The notes beneath the pieces are model-generated. The model searched no databases. It was given only the letters and a program-made list of their open reading frames with translations, and was not told the DNA's origin. From Antedon mediterranea (Eukaryota > Echinodermata > Crinoidea > Comatulida > Antedonidae), in contig NC_092676.1 of the NCBI RefSeq assembly GCF_964355755.1, forward strand, positions 3,576,288-3,640,287: a stretch of DNA of 64,000 nucleotides, in the 5' to 3' direction. The translations under genes were made by a program, and so were the position numbers. Shown here piece after piece: positions 44,692 to 55,444 of the stretch (positions are counted from its first letter, which is position 1; each line of letters begins with the position of its first letter).

Positions 44692-46407
44692 ATGGCTCAT
44701 TCTCAATATTGGACATTGCTGTTCTTCAAGTTTCTGATTATATTTCATATATCTCACTGTTGTCATGCGCAGTACTACAATTTTACAGAACATCCACAAT
44801 CGGTTCTCGTTGCAGACGGACAAACTACAACGCTATCGTGTGAATGGACACCAGCATTGAATAACAACCATCTCGTAACATGGAAATACGATCGTGTTAA
44901 TAGTCCTAAACGAATTGAAATTTCAGATACAAAATACGCATTAATGAACGAAGCAACATCTTCAAGTCTTTCCATTTCTAATGTTGGCTCTGGTGACGTA
45001 GGCAACTACATTTGTGAGATCTTCGAATGTGATTCATACAACAGTGTCTCATCTTCTACATTTGCTTCTCTAGTATTAGGAGAATTGATATGTAATCCGG
45101 AGAATATTGTTGATATAGGAACAACGCTGATATGCTCCTTCACCTCTTCTGATAATTCATATATTATTAATTTACTATGGTATAACAACGGTAAACAAAT
45201 AACTTCGGGACAACAACAAAACAATGATTTAGAATCAACGGCTCTGACTGCCGAAGACGAAGGAGGTGTATTTACTTGTAAAGCCACCATCGGATTTCAA
45301 AGTCAAGCGACAGGAACTTGTGAAACTAATCCACTAGTATTTCCAATAGATGCAGAGATTGAACAATCACCACCAGGTCCACTTCAGGTTGGTGATAGCT
45401 TTAATCTTACCTGCGTAGGGAAAGGTAATCCTGAAAATTATAATTACGAATGGACGTGGAATAACAACCCAGTAGAATCTATGACAGATAGTCGATTTGC
45501 AATTGGCAATATGGTTATTGTGAATACTGTATCAGGCAGTGACAATGGCAAAATGGTTTCTTGTACTATTAGTAGTAGTGGTTACAGAAGTATAGCGAGC
45601 TATACAATAAACATTTTGGATCAGACGTCGAGTACAACTACAAGTATGTCGACACCAGATAGGCCTACACGTACGCAAAAACCAATTACGGCGGTCAGAC
45701 TCACAATACCTGATGACCCGGATGACATTTCAACAACAGTAATGACTACACGTTTAAAGTCGACACTAGATACACGTACGCAAAAACCAATTACGGTCAG
45801 ACTCACAACACATAATGTTCCGGATGACATTTCAACAACAGCAATGACTACACCAGGTACACGTTTGCAAAAACCAATAACACATCAACTCACAACACAT
45901 AAAGTCTCGGAAGACGTTTCCGCAACAGTAGACCTAATGAATACACGTTTAAACACAACACTTGTTACTGTAACGCGTTCTATTACAGAAATCCTAACGG
46001 TTGTAATTATCGTAGTTGCAATTTTACTCGTCGTTTCTTTGATAATAATAATAAGCCTATGTGTTTATTTGCAAAAAAGAAAAAAGAAAAACACAACTCC
46101 TTCAAATCGACTGTCAAATAATCTTGAGCACGTTTACTATTCCATTACGTCATCTAGCGCACACGTGACCTCGACAGCCAGTAACACTAAGTATGATTAT
46201 GTCATACACCCGTTCACACGCAATACGGAAGAATCCACTCCTGAGTACCTTGAATTGGACGATGGTTTCCAAGATGGCGCACCAAAATCAGCAAGTAATA
46301 CAGCCGCTGATTACGATGATGTTGCATCGGAACAAACAGATACTAATAACAAAGAGTACAAATACGAAAACGGTATGCTGCGGGATAAAGGTATCAGAGA
46401 GACATAA
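44692..46407 (+). CDS. IgR9: three-Ig transmembrane receptor, variant class A tail
   Basis: A 571-residue protein from MAHSQYWTLL. Signal peptide, three Ig domains, then the array's long mucin-like stalk (about 325-445) built from diverged repeats with MTTRL...TRTQKPIT elements. The membrane helix LTVVIIVVAILLVVSLIIII is followed by basic KRKKKN. The tail has VYYSI, KYDYV, PEYLEL, DYDDV and KYENG. It lacks the final IKYENI motif of IgR1. It is the full-length form of which IgR5 is a tail-deleted copy; the ectodomains are almost the same, so the pair shows two receptors of likely equal binding and unequal tails. The ORF is intact. Confidence 0.9.
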   Translation: MAHSQYWTLLFFKFLIIFHISHCCHAQYYNFTEHPQSVLVADGQTTTLSCEWTPALNNNHLVTWKYDRVNSPKRIEISDTKYALMNEATSSSLSISNVGSGDVGNYICEIFECDSYNSVSSSTFASLVLGELICNPENIVDIGTTLICSFTSSDNSYIINLLWYNNGKQITSGQQQNNDLESTALTAEDEGGVFTCKATIGFQSQATGTCETNPLVFPIDAEIEQSPPGPLQVGDSFNLTCVGKGNPENYNYEWTWNNNPVESMTDSRFAIGNMVIVNTVSGSDNGKMVSCTISSSGYRSIASYTINILDQTSSTTTSMSTPDRPTRTQKPITAVRLTIPDDPDDISTTVMTTRLKSTLDTRTQKPITVRLTTHNVPDDISTTAMTTPGTRLQKPITHQLTTHKVSEDVSATVDLMNTRLNTTLVTVTRSITEILTVVIIVVAILLVVSLIIIISLCVYLQKRKKKNTTPSNRLSNNLEHVYYSITSSSAHVTSTASNTKYDYVIHPFTRNTEESTPEYLELDDGFQDGAPKSASNTAADYDDVASEQTDTNNKEYKYENGMLRDKGIRET

Positions 46408-46886
46408 CAAAATAAAGTACACAACTATCAATTTTCTACGCATGTATTGGAACTACGATTACGTCACATTGGTGCGTACACGGCGTTGTTTGCTGATGAA
46501 CGAGTCAATCGTGTACGAAAACTGTCTGATTTATATCTAAAGCAAACGTTAGAAGCATACAGTATGAAACTTAATCAAATCAATCCAATCAATCATTGTA
46601 TAGAAACAACTATCCCCACATAGGTCTTGTTTAACATATAACATATCTGCCAAGATAAACAAGTAAATTGTAATTCTCATTATAATGGACTGTAACATGG
46701 ATCTAGTTTAAGTTTTAAAAAGGATATGCTTTTAAATAAATTGTTATATAATATTATAACATTTATTGTATATAAACCACTACCACCACCATGGTCTAAT
46801 ATAAATCTAAATAAATAAGTGTACAGTTATATGCATTTAAAAACGAGTAAACTGTAGGCCGTTAGGCGTTATAGCAAAACATTAAT
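46408..46886 (+). other. 3' flank of IgR9 with tail remnants
   Basis: NYDYVTLVRTRR-like and VYENCLIYI-like readings at 46450-46540 continue the decayed tail in another frame; IgR5's deletion joins inside this piece. Then AT-rich 3' flank. Confidence 0.55.
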
Positions 46887-47023
46887 TAAGCTTGTATAGA
46901 CGCAACAAAAGCGAATTGACCAATGACAAGCGACAGTTCGAATAATACATTGCTTATGATTGGTCAAATCATTTACGTTGCGTTACGTCCTTGTGTTGCG
47001 TCTCTAGTGAGAACCAAGCATTA
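46887..47023. mobile_element. MITE copy of 24118
   Basis: Same ends (AAGCTTGTATAGACGCAAC; inverted GCTTGGTTCTCACTAGAGACG) and TTA flanks. Confidence 0.6.
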
Positions 47024-47544
47024 GGGGGAAAATGTACGCAATATTAGTACAAAATTATATATTAGGAAGGAAGGAATATAGATGTACAGATTATGTTTAA
47101 ATAACATAGTATAAAATGACTCCAAGTAACGAGAGGAAAGCCATGAATAAACGTTATACTTATTTGATCATCATCAGGAATCGATGATCAAATAAAGATT
47201 GAAACGTTCAATCATGGCTTGCCTCTCCTTATTACTTAAGAAAACAACAACACTAGATTATTAACGAGCAATACGACAAGAATAACACAGGAATTAGGAA
47301 GGCAGGAAGTTTTACGAAACTATTTTAAAATGTATTGGTTTATCAAGTTGTCCGGTATCGTGTTTTGTTTTCACTTTCATTATGTTTCTAAGTGTACAAT
47401 GAACGAATAAAATAATGCCAGTCAATTATCTATCAATATATTATTGGTTAAGGAAACGAATTATAATATAAGTACCCTCCTAAATGATATTATGTAGGAA
47501 TATACAAACTTTCATTGTCTACAAAGTTTAATAGTTCACCCTCA
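47024..47544. other. Intergenic, shared with 24258-24754
   Basis: Contains the TTTGATCATC/GATGATCAAA hairpin near 47160-47190. No gene. Confidence 0.55.
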
Positions 47545-47690
47545 ACATTGGACAACAACATATGTTGTTTTACAAATGCTTGATTATATTTAATTATTAT
47601 ACACTTGTTAAAAACCACCGATATCGGTTATCGTTGCGAAAAGACAAACACCAACGTCATCGTGTGAATGAACACCAGAATTATATACAA
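47545..47690 (+). pseudogene. Relic of a receptor 5' end, copy of 24755
   Basis: Signal-peptide and Ig1-start remains as at 24755, with a TGA now replacing the Trp codon of CEW (GAATGAACA near 47666). Confidence 0.65.
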
Positions 47691-48258
47691 ACGATGCAAT
47701 ATCTGAAATAGACGCAAACTCCACCTGGTATAGAGGGTGAGGGGGGCAATTTAGAAATCCAGAAACAAACTAAACATAAATATATGTATAATATGTTTCC
47801 ATCTAATTGTAGCCTTACGTTAATCTAGTCAAACTAAGTGTTCAATGCTTAAAAAACAAAGGAGGGGCCAATGCGGGGTTGGGGGGGTTACACATTTACT
47901 GTCATTACACCTAGAGGTCTACTTCTGCAGCCAAATCTTGTTCTTTAGTTTAGAAAATCAAATCGTAAACCACGCTCTCTAAGAGAAGACAGACATTTAA
48001 TCAGTAATTGTATCTTTTCATTAAAAAACAATATCTTTCTACATATATTTAAATCAATAGTATGTTTAAATTACTGTATTTGACAATGCAGTGTTAATGT
48101 TCAGAATTGTGTAATTCTTATTCTTGTCAGCATTTATCAGGTATTCCTGCCGTGTGTGGCAGCAGACGGCAACTTACATAAAAAGAAAAAAAGAAACAGG
48201 AATGATCCAACGATGTTGGTTTTGTTATACCTCCATGATCCAACGTTTTAGTTCTAAG
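47691..48258. other. IgR10 distal upstream region
   Basis: Shared with 24906-25320 and 54720-55120. No gene. Confidence 0.55.
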
Positions 48259-48285
48259 TTACTCTATAGGGGGCGGTATGCATTA
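48259..48285 (+). promoter_or_regulatory. IgR10 CTCF-like word
   Basis: TTACTCTATAGGGGGCGGTA lies about 275 bp before the start, with TGCATTATTACTAGTTTT after it as in IgR6. Confidence 0.45.
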
Positions 48286-48545
48286 TTACTAGTTTTGCCT
48301 ACAGAATGGAATACGTTAACATAACTTGATACAGGTTACGTAGTTGATGCTAATATCACTTTAGCAGGAGTACGACTGAGTGTTACCGAGTATTACTTGT
48401 ACCAACGTGTACAGCAATTATTTATACAATATTAAGGAATACAGTATCTTTCAATTTGGTATACAATTCTGGACATTTATTATTCGTATAATCTTGAATT
48501 TGATAAGTAAGTAAATCGATTCCGGAACTTAACCGTCGAAGTGTA

Positions 48546-50231
48546 ATGGCTCATCATCAATATTGTACATTGCTGTTGTACAAGTACCTGATTATATTGT
48601 ATAGTGTATTTCACTGCTGTTGTGCACAATCTTATACTTTTACAAAACATCCACAACCGGTTCTCGTTGCTGAAGGACAAACAGCAACGATAGCGTGTGA
48701 ATGGACACCTGAATTGAATGAAAACCATGATATTTCATGGAGATACCAACCTGTTCTTAGAACGGGTCAATTAATTACAAAATCAACATCAAAATACACT
48801 TTCACAAAAGGTGCAACATTTTCAAGGCTTTCCATTTTAAATGTTGATTCTTATGATGTAGGAACATGCTTGTGTCGTATCTCCGAAGGTGATGGTGTAT
48901 ACAGTTCTTCTAAAACTACTTATGTAGCGCTAGGAGTATTAACGTGTAGTCCAGAATATGATAATGGTGAAATAGGAACAACGATGACATGTTCTTATAC
49001 TTCATCTTATTCTGTATATATTGTTAATTTACTATGGTATAAAGACAGAAATGAAATTACTTCAGCAGCACAACGAAATGATATCAAAGAATCAAGGGCT
49101 TTGACTGATGAAGACGATGGAGCTGTGTTTACTTGTAAAGCCACAATTGGATCTGAAGAGATAGGAACTTGTGAAACTACTCCTCTAATATTGAACATAG
49201 ATGCAGATATTAAACAATCACCGCCAGGTCCACTTGAGGTTGGTGACAGCTTTAACCTTACCTGCTCAAGGAAAGGTAATCCTGAGTATTATGAGTATGA
49301 ATGGACGTGGAATGGCAAACCTGTAGAATCGTCACCAAATGAAAGGCTATTTTTAATAGGTAATGTGCTTACTGTGATGAGAGTATCAAGCAGAGACAAT
49401 GGAAAAATAGTTACTTGTACTATTAGTCGTGATGGTCGTGACAGCAGTGTAGCGAGTTATACAATAAACGTTTCAAACACAACACAAGGTAGGTCTACTG
49501 TTACAGACCTATTATCACCAAACAATGTCACGTACGACGTGCCCAAAACATTGATTATTGTCATTGGTGTACTTTCAACAGTTATTGTGATTTTGATAAC
49601 AGCCATTGTAATTTACTTTTTAAACAAAAGGCGTAGGAAACAGAAAGACAAAAAGACAAAACACGAAAGTGTACAACGGAAAGAACCAGAACAAGACATT
49701 ATAAATTCTAAAAAAACACACGTAGGTAATGATCCTCTGCGTGGAAAATGTATAATCCCTGTATATGATGAACCTGTAAAGTCAGATACACATGGAAACT
49801 TGGAGATTGTTTACGAAGACCCTGACGTGCCGACACACGACCAATTAACAGAAAAGGATAAATTTGATTATTTTGCATCAGAAGAAATGACAGTTGAAAA
49901 AGAAGGCAAAAACGAGTACGACTATGTGGCAACAACAGACACCCACAGTGCTGATTTGACAATTAAATCAGACATAAACCATACCTATGATAATGTGGTT
50001 TCAGCAGACATCCACAGCACAGAAAATGAATATGACGATGTAAAATCAGCAGACGAACAAAACAATGAAACATACAGTGAAAATGAGTATGATTATGTAG
50101 AAACATCAGGCATAGGCGCCACAGAAAAAGAAGGCTCTGCAGAATACATTGAACTTGTTGATGACAACGCCGATGTCGACTGTCACATCAAGAGGAAGCC
50201 ACCAACAACTAATATGCCTGCTGCATCCTAG
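48546..50231 (+). CDS. IgR10: three-Ig transmembrane receptor, class C tail
   Basis: A 561-residue protein (MAHHQYCTLLLYKY). Ig1 has Cys51 and Cys110, but the usual Tyr before the second Cys is Cys108 (DVGTCLC), an extra free or paired cysteine. Ig2 and Ig3 are standard. The stalk is short (about 310-333). The membrane helix (TLIIVIGVLSTVIVILITAI) and juxtamembrane region are class B-like. The tail has YDEP (Y407) and YEDP (Y423), then the class C run: DYF, EYDYV (Y460), YDNV (Y481), YDDV (Y496), EYDYV (Y517) and AEYIEL (Y534). YDNV and YDDV are 11 residues apart, near ITAM spacing, but with Val in place of Leu/Ile. The front is an IgR6 sister, so the tail was exchanged. The ORF is intact. 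Confidence 0.9.
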   Translation: MAHHQYCTLLLYKYLIILYSVFHCCCAQSYTFTKHPQPVLVAEGQTATIACEWTPELNENHDISWRYQPVLRTGQLITKSTSKYTFTKGATFSRLSILNVDSYDVGTCLCRISEGDGVYSSSKTTYVALGVLTCSPEYDNGEIGTTMTCSYTSSYSVYIVNLLWYKDRNEITSAAQRNDIKESRALTDEDDGAVFTCKATIGSEEIGTCETTPLILNIDADIKQSPPGPLEVGDSFNLTCSRKGNPEYYEYEWTWNGKPVESSPNERLFLIGNVLTVMRVSSRDNGKIVTCTISRDGRDSSVASYTINVSNTTQGRSTVTDLLSPNNVTYDVPKTLIIVIGVLSTVIVILITAIVIYFLNKRRRKQKDKKTKHESVQRKEPEQDIINSKKTHVGNDPLRGKCIIPVYDEPVKSDTHGNLEIVYEDPDVPTHDQLTEKDKFDYFASEEMTVEKEGKNEYDYVATTDTHSADLTIKSDINHTYDNVVSADIHSTENEYDDVKSADEQNNETYSENEYDYVETSGIGATEKEGSAEYIELVDDNADVDCHIKRKPPTTNMPAAS

Positions 50232-50737
50232 TACAATGTTGCTTCAATGTCACAAACTTATATTTCAGTAAATATTAGAGGAAATGATAATGAGGCTGAG
50301 TTCGAAAACAGTAAATTGCATCTGGACTTCTGATAACTCAAAGACCACGTCCGAAATTATCACCGAGATCAAGAAGAGATTGAATAAACATTTCAGATAA
50401 TCGCAAAGATGACGTCACCAAAGTGCATGCGAGTAAAACGGAAGTTGAAGTACCTGATACAAACGACGTGTAAGAAATTGGCATCGATACGCACAAAAGA
50501 AGTGAAGTGGGCTAAGAAATAGAAGAAGAATAACAGAACCAAACGTACAGAATATTCATACAAAAATCAAACAAAAACTGCACTGACGCATACAGTATTA
50601 TCATATAGTCTTGTTAATGAATGTTTAATCTATTAAGGCTTTTACTGTCCCCAATACGTACAGCGATGTGACTTATTCTTAAAAGTATTGTAAGACTAGT
50701 ATGGGCCATGATACTTTCATGGTAAGAGAAATACAAA
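50232..50737 (+). other. 3' flank of IgR10 with tail remnants
   Basis: A YNVASMSQTYISVNIRG-like reading follows the stop, then GATGACGTCACC and a NDV-like piece as behind IgR1. AT-rich afterwards. Confidence 0.5.
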
Positions 50738-50975
50738 AGTGGAGTGGAGCTGTAGCTTGGTGGTTAACGTGCTTGCCTTCCAATCCCAAGTGCCTGGGTT
50801 CAATCCTGACCTAGTGCAGGGTTGTAACTCATGACTCTTTCAACTCCACTCCCTAAGCCTCAAATGAGACTTAGTTTATAAGCACGATCAATTATTAAAT
50901 AGTTTATCCATCCTGTAATTGGCGAGTTACTCGCTGTTGGATGAATATGAAGAAAAAAATAAATAAAAAAAATAT
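50738..50975 (+). mobile_element. tRNA-derived SINE
   Basis: TAGCTTGGTGGTTAACGTGC (A box region, from 50753) and GGTTCAATCC (B box, 50797-50806) form a type 2 Pol III promoter. A body of about 150 bp and an A-rich tail (AAGAAAAAAATAAATAAAAA) follow. The empty site is readable in the IgR1 and IgR12 flanks near 5640 and 60210. Confidence 0.8.
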
Positions 50976-53666
50976 ATACGTTGATATCGTTGAATTATTA
51001 GCATAAATTTTGTTTAAGGAAGTAAATTAAAAAATATTATATTAGAAATAATCAACTCTGAGATGAACATTAACCAGAAAAGGGATGGGTAGGAAGTATT
51101 AACAAATGATTAACAAGTATTCAAATCGTACAGAAACGAGGACAGATTAAAGTTCATCAATAACATATCTTAATTTGGCATGAAATAACCAACAATAAAA
51201 TATCAATATATGCAAGTACACGTGATCGTCCATGATTTTTCCATGATGTTTCTATATAAAACTACGATTTTATACGTCATTAGATTTCTATATAAATATG
51301 ATAATTTAAATATTATGCAAGAACTTATATATTGATCGACATTTACACGTTGAAAATTAGTAGTTTTGTGAATATTTATTTAATATATTTCGTATCATTT
51401 ATATAAATATTCATATTTATATTTTTGCTTTAAGGCTATCATGTTTTTGCTACAATAAGTTTAGACTAGTTCAGACTAATGTTTTTCTTACCAGAATAAA
51501 TAAATAGTATAAGATATTACAAATGTGAGAAGGAATACGTTTAAAATGGTAACGTACCGTAATGTAAATATATAGTATCTTATTTCATAATGGATAAAAT
51601 TAAAAATTTAATTTTATTCTCTCAGCTTGAGTGTAGGCCTACTACTCACAGTACGGTCATGTAAATATAGTATCTTATTTTATACTGGATAACAAAAATA
51701 TATTTAATTGAATATGTAATTAATTGTTGTTGTAATCGATTATTATTAAATATATTATAAAGAGCAATCAAATTAAACTTCGTTTTTTCAAATGCTATTG
51801 TACTTGTTTGTCGATTAAGGAACCAATGGATGAAAAGAGCACCAGTTGAGATAAACGTTAACGAGAATAAGAAAGTTGTAACAGAAAAGTGACTAGGAAG
51901 GCTTTAAGAATGTATGCAAAGCGAGAAATATAATGTCAAAAGGTCATAGCTTGGTTCCTTCAAACACAAAATGCATTTTCTTTTACGAAATAACGCCAAA
52001 CACAGCAAGGAAACGTTTCATTAAGACATCCTTGTAAACATTGCACTGTATATAGTTCTTAATACATTTAGAACATTTCCGAAATAACTGTCCCTGAATG
52101 GAACTTGTTTAAAAGATATCTACACTAGAGTAAAAACATTATGTGGTTCATTTTAGTTGTTGTGCAGTTGGGCTCTCTTGATTATACTTTACATTTCTCA
52201 TTAGTTTTTTTTTCATATAGAAATGAATGATAATTATCTATAGTAATTACACTCCATGCACGGGAATTACGAATCTACCGAAAATTAGCAGGCATTTGAA
52301 GATCAGAAGTGTTCTGAACCTAGGCCTAGGGTCTAATATGCAGTACTATATATATATAAGAAGTTTTCTCGTGGAAAACAATATCTAAATGCAAATAGAC
52401 TGAAAAGTAAATAATAAATGATAAAAATAAAAACGAATTTATCAAATATATTATAACATGAATAATCTAATGAACAGAAGAAAAACAAATAAAATACTAA
52501 CTAAACATATGGACGAAAAATAAATGAAAAGAAATATTTCTAATGGGAAAATGCATGATGTATGTAAGAAAGTTAAAATTAATTTTTCAAATCTAATATT
52601 TTGGTTATATGTAGTGTTCAAAGTAAGTATATTAACGGAAGCCCAAACAGTTTTTAACAAGTATATAGTTATGATTTTTATAAATATAATTCTTGATATA
52701 ATAATTACTACAGTACATGTTATTCACTTTCCCGCATGGCTATTTTTTATCAGCTGTTGTTTGTTTAAAAAACAATTTTTAAACAATTTGCCATTTAATT
52801 GTAACATAACAATAAATCAAAATTGGATGGAGGTCATTCCAATACCATTGTACGGTACTGAACAAATGAATAAAACACTGTCAATTTGTTTTGAACGTCC
52901 CACAGTCATGTCCAAACGAAGGTGCGCGTAACGAACTAGGACGAATTCCGATTAATTACTATAAAATATTGAGAATGATCAAGTATTGGATAAAAATAAA
53001 TAAAATGGAACTTAATAGTAGATTAAAAAAATATGCTACCAAACACGAACATTAATCAGTGCACACTACTAACAAATAAACTATTTAAATGAAAGATGAC
53101 GTCACCTAGTTGTGCGTGAGCACCACCAAAGAGGCTATTAATGACGCAAACCTGTACGAACATAAATCAGTGCACACTACTAACAAAAAAAAAAGTAAAA
53201 TGCTTTTCTTTTAAATCGTATAATAACATAATGCAGAACGAACACCGTAATCTGAAAATAGAAATCAGTGATAAAAAGAATAAAATTGTTCGTAACTTAA
53301 TGCAAATGTATTAACGGAGAGGATGCGGAAACAGGTAAATAAGTAAGCTGTGCCTTGTTAAAACAATTAATGCGTTTCTGGTGTATATTAAAATATTTAC
53401 GTAAGAAGGAAGATCAAAATAAACACACTTTAGTCAAAAAATCCATCTATCATTGTATAAAAACCACTATCCCCACAGAACAATTTCCTGAATATCAACA
53501 AATTCAAACGATTCAATTTAATCTAGAAATCAAATCCTTTTTTCAACAAACCTTCTTTCCAAGGCTTCTTTTTAATATTGTCTAACAATGTTTAGTGTAG
53601 GAAAGGAAACAATAATAAGAGCAATACAAACACAAAATAAGGATGTTTTACGAAGTGATTGGCTAA
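50976..53666. other. Intergenic with a class C tail relic at 51830-51900
   Basis: 51830-51900 repeats the opening of the relics at 6972 and 61487 (GCACCAGTTGAGATAAACG) and then stops. 52360-52620 matches 9990-10200. A 135-codon open frame at 52524-52931 starts in that shared AT-rich repeat and is probably chance. Tail words with GATGACGTCACC recur near 53092. Confidence 0.5.
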
Positions 53667-53849
53667 AAGGCCAATTTACACAGACAAGTGGTAACGGTAC
53701 TATAAATATATATAATCTATGTTATTTCTTATAACCCTTTACACACAACGCTCAGTGGACGAGCGGTTTCCGCTCAGGATAGATACAGACTCTATGTGTC
53801 TACGCGGTTTTCCGCTTACCGTTACCGCTCGTCTGTGTAAATTGGCCTT
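53667..53849. mobile_element. Harbinger-type MITE
   Basis: Ends AAGGCCAATTTACACAGAC and, inverted, AAGGCCAATTTACACAGAC, a long near-perfect inverted repeat continuing into GGTAACGGTA. TAA flanks both sides. Internal GCGGTTTCCGCT and CGGTTTTCCGCT pieces are inverted copies. No ORF. Confidence 0.75.
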
Positions 53850-55120
53850 AATGTTTCAAAACAGGTAAAGGACCTATTTTTCGTTGATATTTCATTTTAT
53901 TTATTCATGGTCGAACACAGTAAATACATACATGAAACTATTTTTGTTTGTTCAAAGTTAAAAATTCACATTTAATACAAAAATGATGTTAAAATATACA
54001 ATATTGAATAACAAAACGATTTTATTGTTTTCTTTATAGATTATGTAGACCTGATTTATTGTTATTAAAAGAGAGCAAACAAATTTAACTTTTAATAAAG
54101 TGGATTTTTCAAATGTATGTCGACAAATTGAAACATTTATTTATTAAAGCAACTGAGATCAACAGTAACGACAATAACAAAGGAAAAGTGGTGTAAGATG
54201 GTTCTCTCTAAAACCTCGAATATACCTCATTAGATTTGTATATAGATATAGTATAGATATTCAACTATAAGCAAGAACTTAACTATTGTTGTTACTAACG
54301 TTACAAGTTTGTAATTTGTGAATTAATGCACTTAATAAATACTATCAGGTATTAAACATTATTTAAGGAAACAATAACATTAAATTATAACCGAGCAACG
54401 CGACAAGAATAACACAGGAATAAGGAAGGCAGTAAGTTTAACGATTGAACAATGTATTGATTTATCAAGATGTCCGGTATCATGTTTTGTTTTTACTGAA
54501 CAAAATAATGCCAGTAAATTAACTAATATATCAACATATTGGTTAAGGAAACGAATTTTAATAAAAGTATGTACCCTAAAATATAATGTATACAAACTTG
54601 CATTGTCTACAAAGTTTAATGGTTCACCCTCAACACTGAACTATGTTGTTTTACAAATGCTTGATTACAATTAAATATACACTACACATATACTGAATAT
54701 CCTGGTATTATAGATGGAGTGGTAAACAATTTATAAATTCAGAAACAAAGTAAACATAAATCTATGTATATGTTTCCATCTAATTGTAGCCTTACGTTAA
54801 TCTAGTCAAACTAAGTGTTCAATGCTTACAAAACAAAGGAGGGGCCAATGCGGGGTTGGGGGTTACACATTTACTGTCATTACACCTAGAAGACAGACAT
54901 TTAATCAGAAATTGTATATTTTCATAAAAAGAACAATATCTTTCTACATATATTTAAATCAATAGTATGTTCAAATTACTGTATTTGACAATGCAGTGTT
55001 AATGTTCAGAATTGTTTAATTCTTATTCTTGTCAGCATTTATCAGGTATTCCTGCCGTGTGTGGCAGCAGATAGCAACTTGCATAAAAGAAACAGGAATG
55101 ATGAAAAGTTTTAGTTCTAA
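53850..55120. other. Intergenic with relics
   Basis: Traces of the class C opening near 54150 and of a receptor signal peptide near 54630-54675 (CAACACTGAACTATGTTGTT). From 54770 the sequence is the IgR6/IgR10-type upstream region. No intact gene. Confidence 0.5.
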
Positions 55121-55145
55121 GTTACTCGATAGGGGGCGGTATGCA
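55121..55145 (+). promoter_or_regulatory. IgR11 CTCF-like word
   Basis: GTTACTCGATAGGGGGCGGT at 55121-55140, about 310 bp before the start codon, then ATGCATTACTAGTTTTACC. Confidence 0.45.
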
Positions 55146-55444
55146 TTACTAGTTTTACCTATAGAATGAAATATGTTAAAATAACTTTATACAGGTTACG
55201 TAGTTGATGATACTATCAATTTAGCAGGAGTCCGCTACAATACAGTACACAGTAATCAGAACGACTGAGTGTTACAGAGTATTACTTGTACCAAGGTGTG
55301 TGAACGTCAACAGCAACTATACAATATTAAGGAATACAGTATCGTTAAATTTGGTATACAATTCTGGACATTTTTTTTCCGTATTATCTTGAATTTGATA
55401 AGTAAGTAAATCGATCCCGGAACTTAACAGTCGCAGTGTTTATA

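Noticed and set aside
49986-50045. ITAM in the IgR10 tail (YDNV and YDDV, 11 residues apart)
   Set aside because: Spacing fits, but both +3 positions are Val where ITAMs need Leu or Ile; kept only as a remark.
52524-52931. 135-codon open frame as a novel membrane protein
   Set aside because: Its start lies in an AT-rich intergenic repeat shared with 10 kb and 29.5 kb, composition is biased, and no domain is recognisable.
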